Positions 1 to 10,205 of a DNA stretch of 64,000 nucleotides are shown here, in pieces. The translations under genes and the position numbers were made by a program. The notes under the pieces are model-generated. The model was not told where the DNA came from. It made no database searches and was given only the letters and a program-made list of their open reading frames with translations. The number at the start of each line of letters is the position of its first letter. Position 1 is the stretch's first letter. The DNA comes from Seiridium cupressi. Its lineage: Eukaryota; Ascomycota; Sordariomycetes; Amphisphaeriales; Sporocadaceae. The stretch lies in assembly GCA_036674765.1 (NCBI GenBank), contig JARVKI010000092.1, positions 1 to 64,000 of the forward strand, read 5' to 3'.

Positions 1-2350
1 TATAATATTATACGTAAATCTTTTATTATAATTTTAAATATAAATTTAAATATATATAATTTTTATATCGACGATTTTATTATTATACGTTATTAATTTT
101 TTATTTATAATTTTAAATTAATAAGGCGTTTTTTTTTTATTTTTATAATATTTAAAATTTATTAACAATTTATAGCGAAAAAAAAAATTTTTAAACCTTT
201 ATATTAATTAAAACTTTAATATTTTAACTTATAATCCGCATTTTAATTATAAAGTAATTATATACGCTTGTTTTTATAACGTATAAAAACTTAATATTTA
301 ACCGTTATTATCCCGTTATATACGGTTTTAATCGTTTTTTAAACGTTTATTACGTCGGTAATATTATCGTTACTTTTTCTTATTTTTTACTTTTTAATAA
401 ATAAAGGCGTAATTTATATATAGACTTTCCCGGTTTTAATATATTAAAGGTTCGTTATATTTTAATTCGTCGGCTTTTTACTTTATTTTTAATTTTATAA
501 AAACTCGTAGTATTATTTACGTATAAAGCGTTAATCCTTTATTTTATCGTTATATTTAAATCCGATTTATAATTTTATAAATTTATAATTTGATTTTTTC
601 ATTACGTTATTTTTTAAACGCTTTTTTAATTAATTTTTCGGGGTTATCTTTTTTTTTTTATTAATTTATAATAATATTAAATAAAAAGAATTTTAATTTA
701 ATTAAAAGTCGTTTTATTTTATTATATTTTTTAATTTATTTTTAAATTGAATTTCTTTTATTAATGTAAATTAAATATTCGTCGATTTTATATTAGTTTT
801 ACGTTTATAATTTTAAAACGTATTCGCGTATCCTTTATAAATCGTTAATAATTACCGCGTATTTTTAAAAGTTTTTATAAATAATAATAACGTCTTTTAT
901 TTATTTTTCGTTTTATAATATTTTAATAAAGTTTAATTTTAGTTTTTTAAAGAAAAATTTATATTTTAATTTTTTTTAAAATATTAATTATATAATCGGT
1001 TAATATAATTAATTTAAAATATATTTATATAATTTAAATGTTTTATTTTTAATTAAACGTTATTTTTAAATATTATATAAAGGGTATAAGCGTTTCCGAA
1101 TTTATTTTTTATAATAACTTTTATTAAAATATTTTTAAATTTTAAAGCGTTATAAAATAACTTTTTAAAAATAATTACCGTTTTAAAGTCGTTTTAATAT
1201 TTAGCGAACTACTATATTATAACGGGGACCTTATTAGTTTTTTCTTTAATTAATTATAATTTTAATATATCGGCTTAATTTAAATTTTCTTCCTTTTTTT
1301 ATTACTGTTTTATACGGTAGATAATAATTTAGTTTTAATTTAATTTATTTCCGTTTTTATTAAAGTACGCAAAGTGTTTATAAGCGTTAATTCGTCGCTT
1401 TATAGGGCTTCTTTTTATTACCGTAATAATTTTAATAACTAATATTATAAAATACTATTTTACTTCGTTTTTATTTAATTTATACGTTTAGCATTAATTA
1501 TTATAATATACCGTTTAAAATAAATTATCGTATTTAATTAATTTCTTTATAATAAAGTTAAATTATCGTCTTTTTAAAACTGGTTTAAAAGGTCGTTTTT
1601 TTTTAAATAAACGGCATTTATTAATAAAATATCCCGTTTTTTTATAATTATAATATATTATTAATTTTTTATTATACTTGTTATTTTTTCGCTTTATAGC
1701 GTTAAGGTTTATAAATCCGTTATATTATCCGTATAATATTTAATTCTTTTAATCGCGGTTTTAGTTATTATATCCGTTTTACCGGGGTCTTTTTATATTA
1801 GCGGTAATACGGTTTTAATATTTTAAAGTTTTTTTTTTTCGAACCGTTAAACGTATAATTAGTTATTAATACGTATTACGAATTTTATATATTAAATAAA
1901 GTCGGTAAATAAATATAAAATCCTATTAATTTTATTTTTAACTTCTTTTTTAAAACTTTAATAATATAATATAATACGTATATTATTTATATAATTTATA
2001 TAAGCGGTAATTTATTTAAATTTTACGGTATATATTAATATAAATATTTTTTATTTAAAGTATTTAAATTCTTATTCGGTTTATTTTTTCTTATTAAAGT
2101 TTTAAAATAATAATTTAAATACCTTTTTATATCCGGTATAAGTTTCGAAAATCTTTTACGTTTCCGTTTTATATTAACTTAATATCTACTTATATTTACT
2201 TATTTTAAAAAGGTATAATTCGAATTACGTAAGGGCGCGTCCTTTTAAAAAGAATACTATATAAATAATCCTTTAAAGGTCGTTTTAAAAACTCCTTATA
2301 TAAAACGAGTAATAAGCGCGAATTTAAGTAAAATATCCTTTAAATCCCTT
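1..2350. repeat. AT-rich RIP-mutated repeat block
   Basis: The block is almost all A and T, with no open frame of useful length. Most remaining C residues sit in CpG, while CpA and its complement TpG are almost absent and TpA dominates. This is the footprint expected of RIP, which turns CpA into TpA on both strands. Because a gag-like start lies at its right edge and reads leftward on the minus strand, the block is probably the mutated gag-pol body of that element; this is inference, as no pol motif can be read. Confidence 0.85.
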
Positions 2351-2439
2351 AGGCGTTTTATTATAAGGTGCGAAAATGTTAAATTTAAGCCTATTAGTCT
2401 TCTAGATTAGTATAATAATAATATTGGCTGCTCCTCGCA

Positions 2440-2686
2440 TGGCGGTATTAGAATCCTAGAATTCCTAAATAAGTTTAGCCTTACGATTTTCTTTTCGCTA
2501 AAATCGCTTGATTTCCTTAAAAATACTCTCGTACTGCTCCTTGGAGACTTCGAAGTCGTCGTCTCCATCGGAGTCAATACTTATGGCTTGAGTGGGGGAT
2601 TCTTAGGGGGTCTGTTCTTAAGTGGCTTTCGTAGTTTCCTTTCCCTTCTTGTTACCACTGCCGTTATCCTTATTAACGGTAGACAT
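2440..2686 (-). pseudogene. Retroelement gag-like 5' fragment, RIP-damaged
   Basis: Reading leftward from an ATG at 2686 gives a Lys/Gly/Asn-rich start (MSTVNKDNGSGNKKGKE), then an acidic stretch (SIDSDGDDDFEVSKEQYES). Two in-frame stops interrupt it and a third follows before the AT-rich block. Charged, low-complexity starts of this kind are common in fungal Ty3/gypsy Gag proteins. The ATG lies 62 bp inside an LTR-like palindrome at 2749-2832, the distance expected for an untranslated leader carrying the primer-binding site. Without protease, reverse transcriptase or integrase motifs the superfamily is inferred. Confidence 0.5.
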
Positions 2687-2748
2687 TTTGCCGATATTGC
2701 TTAGTAATTCCCAAACCGGAATACGTACCTAAACAAGAGTGATCAAAA

Positions 2749-2832
2749 TGTAACGAATATATTATCGTCAGGATAAACCTTAAGATAATATACTGGTGTT
2801 GGGTTTATCCTAACGATAATATATTCATTACA
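2749..2832 (-). mobile_element. Short palindromic LTR-like sequence (TGT...ACA)
   Basis: An 84-bp segment starts TGTAACGAATATATTATCG and ends with its inverted copy. The 31-bp arms at 2749-2779 and 2802-2832 match at 29 positions; both mismatches are C/T differences, consistent with RIP. The outer ends are TGT and ACA, as in LTRs. It lies immediately upstream of the minus-strand gag-like start, where a 5' LTR should be. It may be a complete, very short LTR or the inner end of a longer one. No target-site duplication can be tested because the other end is not in the window. Confidence 0.5.
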
Positions 2833-4190
2833 GCGAGTTTTAGTTTTATTTTATAATCCTCTTTTAAAAGTAAGTCTTTAATACGTTTAATAAGCTTATT
2901 TATTTAATATAAAGTCGTTAATATAGAGTTTAAAAGTGGTAAAAAGGTAGGTAGTGGTGTTATTTAAGTTAAGTTACGATTATAAACCTCCCGCAAAACG
3001 TGTATAAGATTAAATGGATGGATCCCAGTTTTTGCAAACGCTAACTGGATGGTAGACCGTTTAAACGGTTGATTTTAAACGTTTTTAATTATCGAAAAAA
3101 ACTCTAATTTCGTAATGTTTGTAATTCTATCCCGTATTATCTAATCCAGCGCTTTTGCGTGGTAGTGCTTATAAAGTTAAAAAACAATTATATCGAATGG
3201 TTAAAAGAGGTGGGTAAGGTAAAAAGGGAGCGCGAAAAGGACGATTCCGTAATTATTATAAAAATCGATAAATTTTTTCGTATGGTGGGATCCGTGGCCG
3301 TTTAAAATTAACAGGCGTTTTGCTTTAATTTGCGATTTGCGTGAAAATTTCTTAAAGTGCGTTACTTACGCCAGGCTAATCTTATTATTAATATAACCGC
3401 TTTTAAATAAATATATTTTTATATAAAAATAAAGGTTAATAACTTTAAAATATTAAAAGGTAAAGTGGTTAATAATTAATAAAATAATAAAAGTTAAAAT
3501 TATTATATTAACGGCCGAAATAACTTTAATTATAATAATAAATTCTTAATTTTTAAATAATTTAAAATAATAAACTCGTTTATATTTAATAATAATTAGT
3601 TAATTTTTATTTACGCCGATTTAAAATCCAGTTTTATTTATATTTTATAAATTAATTAAATTAATACCGTACTTTTTAAAGGCTTTTTTTAATAATTTAA
3701 AATATTTTAAAACGACTTTAAAGTTTTTTATATTTTATTTATTAAATTCGAGTTTTTTTTAAATTTAAACGAAGTGACCGTAACGTTTAATAAAACGTTT
3801 AATTTAATATTTATTAACGGTTAAAAATCCTTTATTAAAAAAGGTTAAACTTTTCGCTTTAAAAATACCGTTCGCCGCCGCTTTAATAAATTCGAACTTA
3901 ATAATTAAATTAATTAAATCCAGCCGATTAATATAACGGTAAATTGCTTACTCTTTTGGTATTAAAAGCTTAAAGTTGGGCGTTTAACTAATTTTTAGTG
4001 TTTTGGCGCGGTCCTTACGCGATTAAAAGGTCGACGCGTTAACCCCGAATTTACGCGCAACAGCTGTTAAATTGGCTTTCGGGTTGTTCTGTGTGTAATC
4101 AAAGGCATTTTAAAGATTTTAATCTATTACGATTATTGAAAATCAGCTGTTTTAGTGGTGTTTTAATAGATTAAAGTAATAAGGAGGGAA
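2833..4190. repeat. AT-rich, RIP-affected non-coding DNA
   Basis: There is no usable open frame. Heavy AT bias and CpG-biased C residues continue, most strongly at 3400-3950. Around 2990-3380 and 3960-4190 the sequence is less mutated. A perfect 14-bp palindrome (ACCGTTTAAACGGT) lies at 3056-3069. This is probably further transposon debris of unidentified type. Confidence 0.7.
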
Positions 4191-4230
4191 AAAAACGCTC
4201 AATAGGTGATCCTCACTCAAAAGGTGATCA

Positions 4231-4250
4231 GCACCACCTTTAGGTGGTGC
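4231..4250. repeat. Small perfect hairpin at edge of AT-rich block
   Basis: GCACCACCT and AGGTGGTGC are 9-bp inverted arms around TT. The hairpin sits just after the change from AT-rich to normal base composition, next to two AGGTGATC motifs (4204-4211 and 4222-4229). It could be a terminal structure of an inserted element, but no partner copy is seen. Confidence 0.35.
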
Positions 4251-4338
4251 AGCGAAGCGAAACCGAATAAAGGTGGGGCGTGGCACGAGTAGTAAGTTGT
4301 GCTAGGGAGGGCCGAGTACCAGTCCCTGTCTTGCAGCT

Positions 4339-4788
4339 GACCTAAACCGTAGCAACTCGGAATCCACAGCGCTTTTCAATCGCGAATACAACAAGGCCGC
4401 CGACGTTCCTGGCCCCGAAGTATTTGACGGCTTCCGCTTCTCCAAGCTGAGAAAGTTCTACCAAACCAGCGGACAAAAGCACAGCACAGTGACGACCAGT
4501 GAGGTATGACGAGCGTCGCGTTGGCCCTTCCCACTCGTGAACGTGGGGATACATCTGGTCATACAAGTTGCTGACGATACACAGGAGTCCCTGAATTTTG
4601 GCCACGGCCCTAATTCGTGCCCTGGACGCTTCTTCGCCATCTATGAAATCAAAACAATATTAGTCGATATTATCCTGAACTACGATTTTCGACTCAAGGA
4701 CGGAAAGAAACCACAGCACACCACGCAGCAGATATACAATAGCCCAGACGCTTCCTCTATGCTGGAATTTAAGCGTCGAATTACTTGA
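4339..4788 (+). pseudogene. Cytochrome P450 C-terminal fragment
   Basis: Only the last quarter of a P450 remains. The first part carries PGPEVFDGFRFSKLR, the stretch that precedes the heme loop. An 81-bp intron (4504-4584, GT..AG, CTGAC branch site) joins it to the heme-binding loop FGHGPNSCPGRFF (FxxGxxxCxG, with the heme-ligand Cys) and an ordinary P450 C-terminus ending at 4788. The N-terminal anchor, I-helix and ExxR motif would lie upstream, but that DNA is AT-rich debris. The fragment is therefore probably a truncated relic of a membrane-bound monooxygenase. The type resembles fungal secondary-metabolism P450s; the subfamily is not assigned. Confidence 0.8.
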
Positions 4789-5772
4789 AAGGAATGCTGT
4801 AGGGTCTACATAAGAATGTGTATAGCAATGTCGCGGCTTTTGCTGGTCATTCTAGAGCCTTAAGGATGCTTTCCTTGCGTCATGATATTTTCGATTGACC
4901 AACTATAATTATGTGTTTCTGACAGGCATTGCTCGCAGGTCAAGCCGATCTCGCAGATCGGAGCATCAGCTTGGCCCCTTGCATGCAAGGGTCTCTTCTG
5001 GGAGTCTTGGGGAGTGGCCAAGAGGTGGAGACCGAATGCTCGCCCTCGTCAGCCGCATTACCACCCCCGAGGCCCCTGCCCATGACCCCATTTTACCCCA
5101 ACGAAGCTCTCATGCTCCTCCTTCACATTCCTTCCACGCCTCTCTGAACCCCATCGCTCTGGTCAAATCATGGCTCGGTTGTACCCCAGAACCCCTTCAA
5201 GGCTCTAGTATCTCCACCTATAGTCGTCTGCCCAGACTCGTTGCTGATACTGTACAGGCCTCTGTGGGGTGCTGAAGCTATACTTCTCCTCTGTAGTACG
5301 CGTGCCTGATTTAAAGTATCTTAAAAACCGATGAGGGTGCGTCTTGTTGGTAACAAAATCAGCTGACTTGTGTTTAACCCTTAAGAAAGGTGTATTAGGC
5401 AGTAGTTATTACCGGAAGCGGATATTAATGAGTCGGTCATAGACTCTGATGCTTCTTACCATGACAGCATCCGCGATGCCCCCAGTGCCTTCCCTGTCTG
5501 GCAGATCGAATGGAACGTCAACCGCCCACAGGAATACGTTAATTCAATTAAAAATTGGTTTTATTATTTTTATTTATTTAAAATGCTAAGAGCGTCAAAA
5601 ACGCTGTTCCAGCTACGTGGTTAGGAGTCACGTGAGGAGGGGCAATCCACCAGCTCGACATCTATCAGCAAGACTATCTAGAAACGTTGCGAGTTGGCCA
5701 ACAGCACACGCTTCTCTGGGAAGAACTTACCATGCTAAAGCAGAAAAAAACAAGAACTAAGCTCAGGGATTG
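4789..5772. other. No supported gene; short AT-rich patch
   Basis: A proline-rich open stretch at about 4895-5275 has no ATG at its start and no recognisable family, so I do not call it. At 5540-5585 there is an AT-rich patch. No RNA gene or repeat family is evident. Confidence 0.5.
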
Positions 5773-6102
5773 ATGGCAACGACCCTGCACCGTCTTCTCG
5801 GCTACTTGCACTTCCAGCGAGCTGCGCGAGGAAGATGGAGACTCGTCCTGGGCGGCACCGTGTTCGGAATTAGTCAGGAGTATAAGCCAGGTATCCCTGA
5901 GCCAGTCTTGGCCTGGACCTGTCGCCAGATCCGGGCCGAAACCATCCCCATCACGGCGCCGCCCATGGCCGCAATTGACGGCAAGAGATCCTTCCTTCTC
6001 TGCATGTGCCGTCCGTTCCCACTTTCGCACGGAGTGAAGCTTGACAGCTTGGACCCGGACTTACGCTGGCGCCTGCGTATAGAGCTTCAAAGCCTGGAAT
6101 GA
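5773..6102 (+). pseudogene. Possible fragment of a fungal CRQIRAE-motif protein
   Basis: A 109-residue frame contains VLAWTCRQIRAETIPI. The CRQIRAE signature is frequent in a large family of uncharacterised fungal proteins, often with an F-box-like or 2EXR-like N-terminus. Here only the motif region is left and both flanks are unrelated, so it is most likely a relic. An antisense frame of similar length exists on the other strand. The function of the family is unknown and the call rests on one motif. Confidence 0.3.
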
Positions 6103-6308
6103 AAACGGCTTTGTCATTTGCGCGCCATATACAACCACTGAATGTCCACTTTGCTTTCACATAAGTAGTTACACTTGAGCACCTTGCCTCTTCACACACC
6201 GACGTCTTTCATTCTTCACTCATGCTTAAGCTAGGTTTTTCAGACAAGCTAAAATCCAAGTTCTGATCAAAACCAAACGTCTGATCTCATCCACCACAAA
6301 CCACCAAC

Positions 6309-6604
6309 ATGGCTTCCGCGTCCCGTGTTTCCAAGCCCGACATTCTCACCGGTTTCGGCCTGATGGGCATGACCTGGCGCACAGCCTCCACGCCGGACGA
6401 ACAAGTTTTTGCCGCCATGAAAGCCGCCATCGCCAAGGGCGCGACGTTGTGGTCTAGCAGCGAGTTCTACGGTATGTCCGAACCCACCGAGGGGCTGGCG
6501 CTCTTTCGAAGGAGGAAAAGGCCAAGCTTGACGAGATTCTATCATCCTTCACAGTGCAAGGTGGTCGATACAATGGTCAACTCGAGGCCACCTTGTGGGG
6601 TTAA
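6309..6604 (+). pseudogene. Aldo-keto reductase with large internal deletion
   Basis: The first ~60 codons from ATG 6309 match the N-terminus of pyridoxal-reductase-like aldo-keto reductases: GFGLMGMTWR, then the FAAMKAAIAKGATLW region and EFYG, which holds the catalytic-site Tyr. From 6509 a different frame reads KEEKAKLDEILSSFTVQG and ends ATLWG at a TAA (6602-6604), the usual C-terminus of the same family. About 230 central residues (most of the TIM barrel and the NADPH site) are missing, and the two ends are joined out of frame (offset 2). The gene is dead; the deletion junction lies near 6500-6510. Confidence 0.75.
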
Positions 6605-6975
6605 ACCTTTGGGCGATCCCGTGATCATGCCGTCCAAACTAAGCTCCGAGCAATTTCATTAGGTTCGAGGTAGACAGCAATGCATTATGAGACTGTTGCA
6701 TGTTGTTTACACAAGCCTCAAACACGCAATTGCTTGAGACGTGCTTGGCTGTTGTGGCCCAATCAAGTAAGCAGCTATTGAATATGTTGGAAGATCCGGA
6801 CGTCAAGTCTATTGGAAAAGCTCGCAAAAGTGGCTATACAAAGACCGTGATAGCCCTCTTCTGCCAGGTGTCAATTATTATAATCAAATCGGTGTTTCTT
6901 TTCTTCTTTTTCTCCCCGAACACTGCTAGATGCATACAAGACTTGAGTGTCGTACATGACGCAGAGCATGATATA
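6605..6975. other. Intergenic, nothing recognised
   Basis: Open frames here are short, overlap on both strands and are rich in simple Ile/Phe runs. No gene, repeat or RNA is supported. Confidence 0.4.
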
Positions 6976-7212
6976 TCACTTGCACTTGCCAGGCAACGGC
7001 CAACCTGTGACGTCGATTTTCGCATTGGTGAAATTATTATTATCATAGCCAGCTCTCTTTAGATCTAGTGGTGTGTGAGTAGGCGCCCCTATAATATCAG
7101 GCTTCAGAAAAGGCATCGCCGACGCCAGAGAGGCCAAAAGGAAGACGAGAAGGGCTGTGGAAAAAAGCAAAGATGAGATTAGTGATGTATTGATTCTGAA
7201 GCTATTGAACAC
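6976..7212 (-). CDS. Candidate small secreted peptide (78 aa)
   Basis: An ATG-started frame opens with a hydrophilic n-region (MFNSFRINTS), a long hydrophobic core (LISSLLFSTALLVFLLASLA) and an SA-MP cleavage-like site near residue 33. About 45 mostly polar residues follow, with a single Cys near the end (LPGKC). This is the layout of a signal peptide plus small mature peptide. No family is recognised. It lies in a relic-rich zone, so a chance frame or a truncated exon of a larger secreted protein is also possible. Confidence 0.4.
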   Translation of the reverse strand: MFNSFRINTSLISSLLFSTALLVFLLASLASAMPFLKPDIIGAPTHTPLDLKRAGYDNNNFTNAKIDVTGWPLPGKCK

Positions 7213-8190
7213 ACATGCCTAAATTCCTCTGGTTCTCACCCATCATCAAACCCAATTTGCAGCCATCCTGAAAACATTGTATACTTCTATCTCTATATTT
7301 CACCACTGCTCCTGATTTTTTAAGTATCGAGGGGCATGTGGAAAGCATGATGTCAGTTTCTTAAAAAAGCCAGAACAGATCTGACATGATCCTCTTTCAA
7401 TTCATTGTACATGTAACATGTTATCAGATATTCTGAATATAAGACAATTGTGCGAAACCTGAGCTCGGCTACACATCTCACAAGATGAGGGGGCACACTA
7501 GTTAAGGACCTGGAGGAGCTTGGCCATTCCGACCGAGCATCCCGAGACGTACTCGGCATCTTGCCAGTCACAACTGTTTACAGTCAAAGGCGGTAAAAAG
7601 CGGGTTGCTAAACATGGAAAGTACTATTCTTTCCATCATGCAAAGGGAGTGACCTCACGTCAGTGGCGCCTGGTATGATAACCTGATTAAAGAATGCAGA
7701 TAAACCTCGCCGATGCGGCCAAAAGTCTGCAAGGCTCGGAAGGGTGAACTTATTACGGAAGCTTGAATCATTTGCTGATGCCTGATCGTTGGATCAACGT
7801 CAAGTAATGATTGACTAACGAATATCCTGGGAGCAGTGATATCCTGGCAGTGGTAGAATTTCAGGTGGTGGGGTGGTGGTAGTTGCGGGCAGGGGTGGGG
7901 TTATCTCGGGACGAGGGGCGAAAACATATATTCACGGCGCTTATATCTTGGCTGTGGCAATGTCTTTTCGTGAGGGACATTAGATGTTTTTCAATGCAAC
8001 AAGCAATCTTTATTGACCCTAAGAAAACGACACATTCACCACACTACCATTACGCAGCCAATCAGGTACAAAGAAAACATGGGAATCCTACTGTTTTGCA
8101 CAGCGCAAGAGGCCAAATCTGTCAGTGCTCTCTATGTTTGATCAGTGTCAGCAGTGCTGATTGAGTGATGTACAGGTTGTTCCTGAGATA
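7213..8190. other. Intergenic, nothing recognised
   Basis: Only short overlapping frames without family signatures. A GT-rich stretch (GGTGGTGGGGTGGTGG) lies near 7864-7880. Confidence 0.4.
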
Positions 8191-8445
8191 ATGGCCGCGG
8201 AGCAGTCGCAAGGCATTGACCTCTACGTTCTTGCGCAGTTTCGAAGTCCTGACCAGGCCTGGCAAAACCTCATTGTCGAGCTCAAGGACGCATTCACCTT
8301 GACTGCCGCACTAACGGAGATGGCATTCGATGTGGCGTATCCTGTCTACTTTGGGCGAAAGGAGGAGTTCACCAATAAGGAGGGTGTATTTGAGGTGCGT
8401 AGGGCGGAAGAAGCGGCTGCTGGGAAAGACCAGGGTGTTGTTTGA
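8191..8445 (+). CDS. Unrecognised 84-aa ORF, possibly a gene fragment
   Basis: From ATG 8191 the frame encodes a balanced, soluble-looking protein (IDLYVLAQFRSPDQAWQNLI ... AYPVYFGRKEEF). Its composition looks coding rather than random, with alternating hydrophobic residues and few simple repeats. I do not recognise the family. Given the neighbours it may be the remaining exon of a decayed gene; a TACAG directly upstream (8171-8175) could be an intron acceptor. No partner exon was found. Confidence 0.35.
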   Translation: MAAEQSQGIDLYVLAQFRSPDQAWQNLIVELKDAFTLTAALTEMAFDVAYPVYFGRKEEFTNKEGVFEVRRAEEAAAGKDQGVV

Positions 8446-8729
8446 TGGGTCAAATGTGGAACGATTTGCAAAAATGAAACATACAACACCGGGGATTCGC
8501 TGGCCGTCACCGATCCAACTACTAATCCAGCCGTCACCAGCTTATCTAGGGCAGAGCGGACGGGATGCCGAGTTCTCTAATGCGTATGGTCGTATGTACT
8601 GCTTATGTCTCGAAATAGTGTATAAATTCCAGACTGGGCAAAACTGAGGGGTGGTTGTCCAATGGCAATGCAGTGTGGGGTCTACCTCGGCCGTGGCTCG
8701 TCGTTTATCTGTGCGCCAGTAACTTCGAG

Positions 8730-9050
8730 GAATATTTTATTACTTTAATTGGTGATAACTTTTGCGTTATTTATTCTAATACAGAGGTATTTTTTATTAT
8801 ATTAGGGTTTTTTAATTAATAAGAAAAGATAAAGAAGTATTACGATATCTTTAATTTTAATAGAGACTTTTTAATTATTAAAAATATATATAAGCTTAAA
8901 ACGCGAAAATATAACGAAAACGCCGTTATCTTATTTTAATTTATTTAACTTTTTTTAAAATATAAGAATTCTTTTAAAAGAAGAATTTCTTTTATAATAT
9001 TCTTTTAGCGTTTTTAATAAAATAAATCGTATAATATAAATAGTGGTTCG
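8730..9050. repeat. Second AT-rich RIP-affected patch
   Basis: About 320 bp of strongly AT-biased DNA, with remaining C residues mostly in CpG, like the block at the left end of the window. It lies directly left of the solo LTR at 9069-9216, but outside that LTR's target-site duplication, so it belongs to an older insertion. Confidence 0.65.
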
Positions 9051-9068
9051 GTTACGATATCGAGATAT

Positions 9069-9216
9069 TGTCACGGACTGGCGCTAGCGCCAGCTGTCAG
9101 CTTAGAGTATTTAGATGAGAGCTTGGAGCTTAATTCCAGCTCTCCAGCTTTTGTAATTTACACACTTTGTGGGGGACCTTGAAGCAAAGCCTTTGTGACC
9201 CTCTTAAACCGTGACA
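9069..9216. mobile_element. Solo LTR with 5-bp target-site duplication
   Basis: A 148-bp segment begins TGTCACGG and ends CCGTGACA, with perfect 8-bp inverted ends. It is flanked on both sides by the same five bases, GATAT (9064-9068 and 9217-9221). TG..CA ends plus a 5-bp duplication are the hallmark of an LTR-retrotransposon insertion, here reduced to one LTR by recombination. Inside are a perfect 16-bp palindrome at 9078-9093 (CTGGCGCTAGCGCCAG) and no coding capacity. It is GC-normal, so it has not been RIP-mutated and should be younger than the AT-rich patch beside it. Confidence 0.9.
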
Positions 9217-9448
9217 GATATTTACAAAACGCATTGGCCGATTGCCTGTCTTCCTGAGGCTTACTAGTTTGGAACATCACTTTCTAAGTTTCTTCGTCTG
9301 ACAAAATTCTCCTTGTCACAACAGCACCTGTTACGACGGTTTCGCCATCTGTTGGGCGCTATTAAAGAGAATAATGTTTTTATCGGCCACACGTCGAATA
9401 TGCATAATCAAGGCTTTGATTTCTACAGGCCATTTACAAGCACACACA

Positions 9449-10205
9449 TTAAATATTCTGCACTTCATTAGCCCTACGAGAGCGCATCATATATCGGAAC
9501 GTATATGTTCCCCACTTGGGCTCGCCTTGCTCCTCTTCAGGTAAATACCGATCGAGGTCATAATCAGATGCGTCCAGTTCTTCAAACCCCGCGCGGAGGT
9601 AAACGCCATGTCCTGATGGTGACGCATGTGCCCAACTCGCAAGCCCTTCAGCATCTGCTCTGGTTGTCCCCCATTGGACGAGTTGAGCTCCAATGCCCTT
9701 GCACTGCCATTGAGGGTGGGTGATCAAGGCCTGAAAGACCAAGTGCCGTTCATTCCCGATTAGTTTTTTTTTACGAGAAACCAGATCCTCTCGCATGAGC
9801 TTTCCCAAATCCTTTGGTAGGAGCTTGTGTTGTGAAACAGGAGCATCGGTGAAGAGAATCATCTCTTGTTTCCTTGGGTCCACGCAGTTGTTCACCCACT
9901 GTCTTGCGAACTGACTCCGGCTTTGGCAGATCTTGCTCGATGTCTGGAGCATCCTCCGTGACCCAACATGCATATCCAACGATGGCTCCGTTTTTCGCCA
10001 CCGCTTTAATCAATTGAGCGTTCGGATCCGACATCCATGTCTCGATAGACTTGGACAACAAGCGTTCGAACTCATTAGGGTCTCGACTCAAAAGCATCAG
10101 ATTCGAAAATTGATCAGATTGAAATGCTGCCAGGTGTATTTTGAGTAATTCTGGAACATCGTTGCTGGTAGCAGGATGAAGAGAGATTTCCAGCTTAGGA
10201 TGCAT
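9449..10205 (-). pseudogene. GNAT-family N-acetyltransferase, frameshifted
   Basis: The first frame from ATG 10205 starts MHPKLEISLHPATSNDVPEL and runs through a GNAT N-terminal half (IHLAAFQSDQF, GAIVGYACWV). The C-terminal half is in another frame and carries the acetyl-CoA loop QCKGIGAQLVQW (Q/RxxGxG/A) and a normal GNAT end (VYLRAGFEELD). The frames differ by one base and overlap at roughly 9880-9950. I find no convincing GT..AG intron there; the only in-phase candidates are shorter than 40 nt. A one-base indel is most likely, so this is a recent pseudogene or a sequence error. Joined, the protein would be near 230 residues, normal for the family. Substrate unknown. Confidence 0.7.

Noticed and set aside
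4895..5275. 126-codon Pro/Ser-rich frame
   Set aside because: No ATG at the start, alternate frames are equally open, and no family is recognisable.
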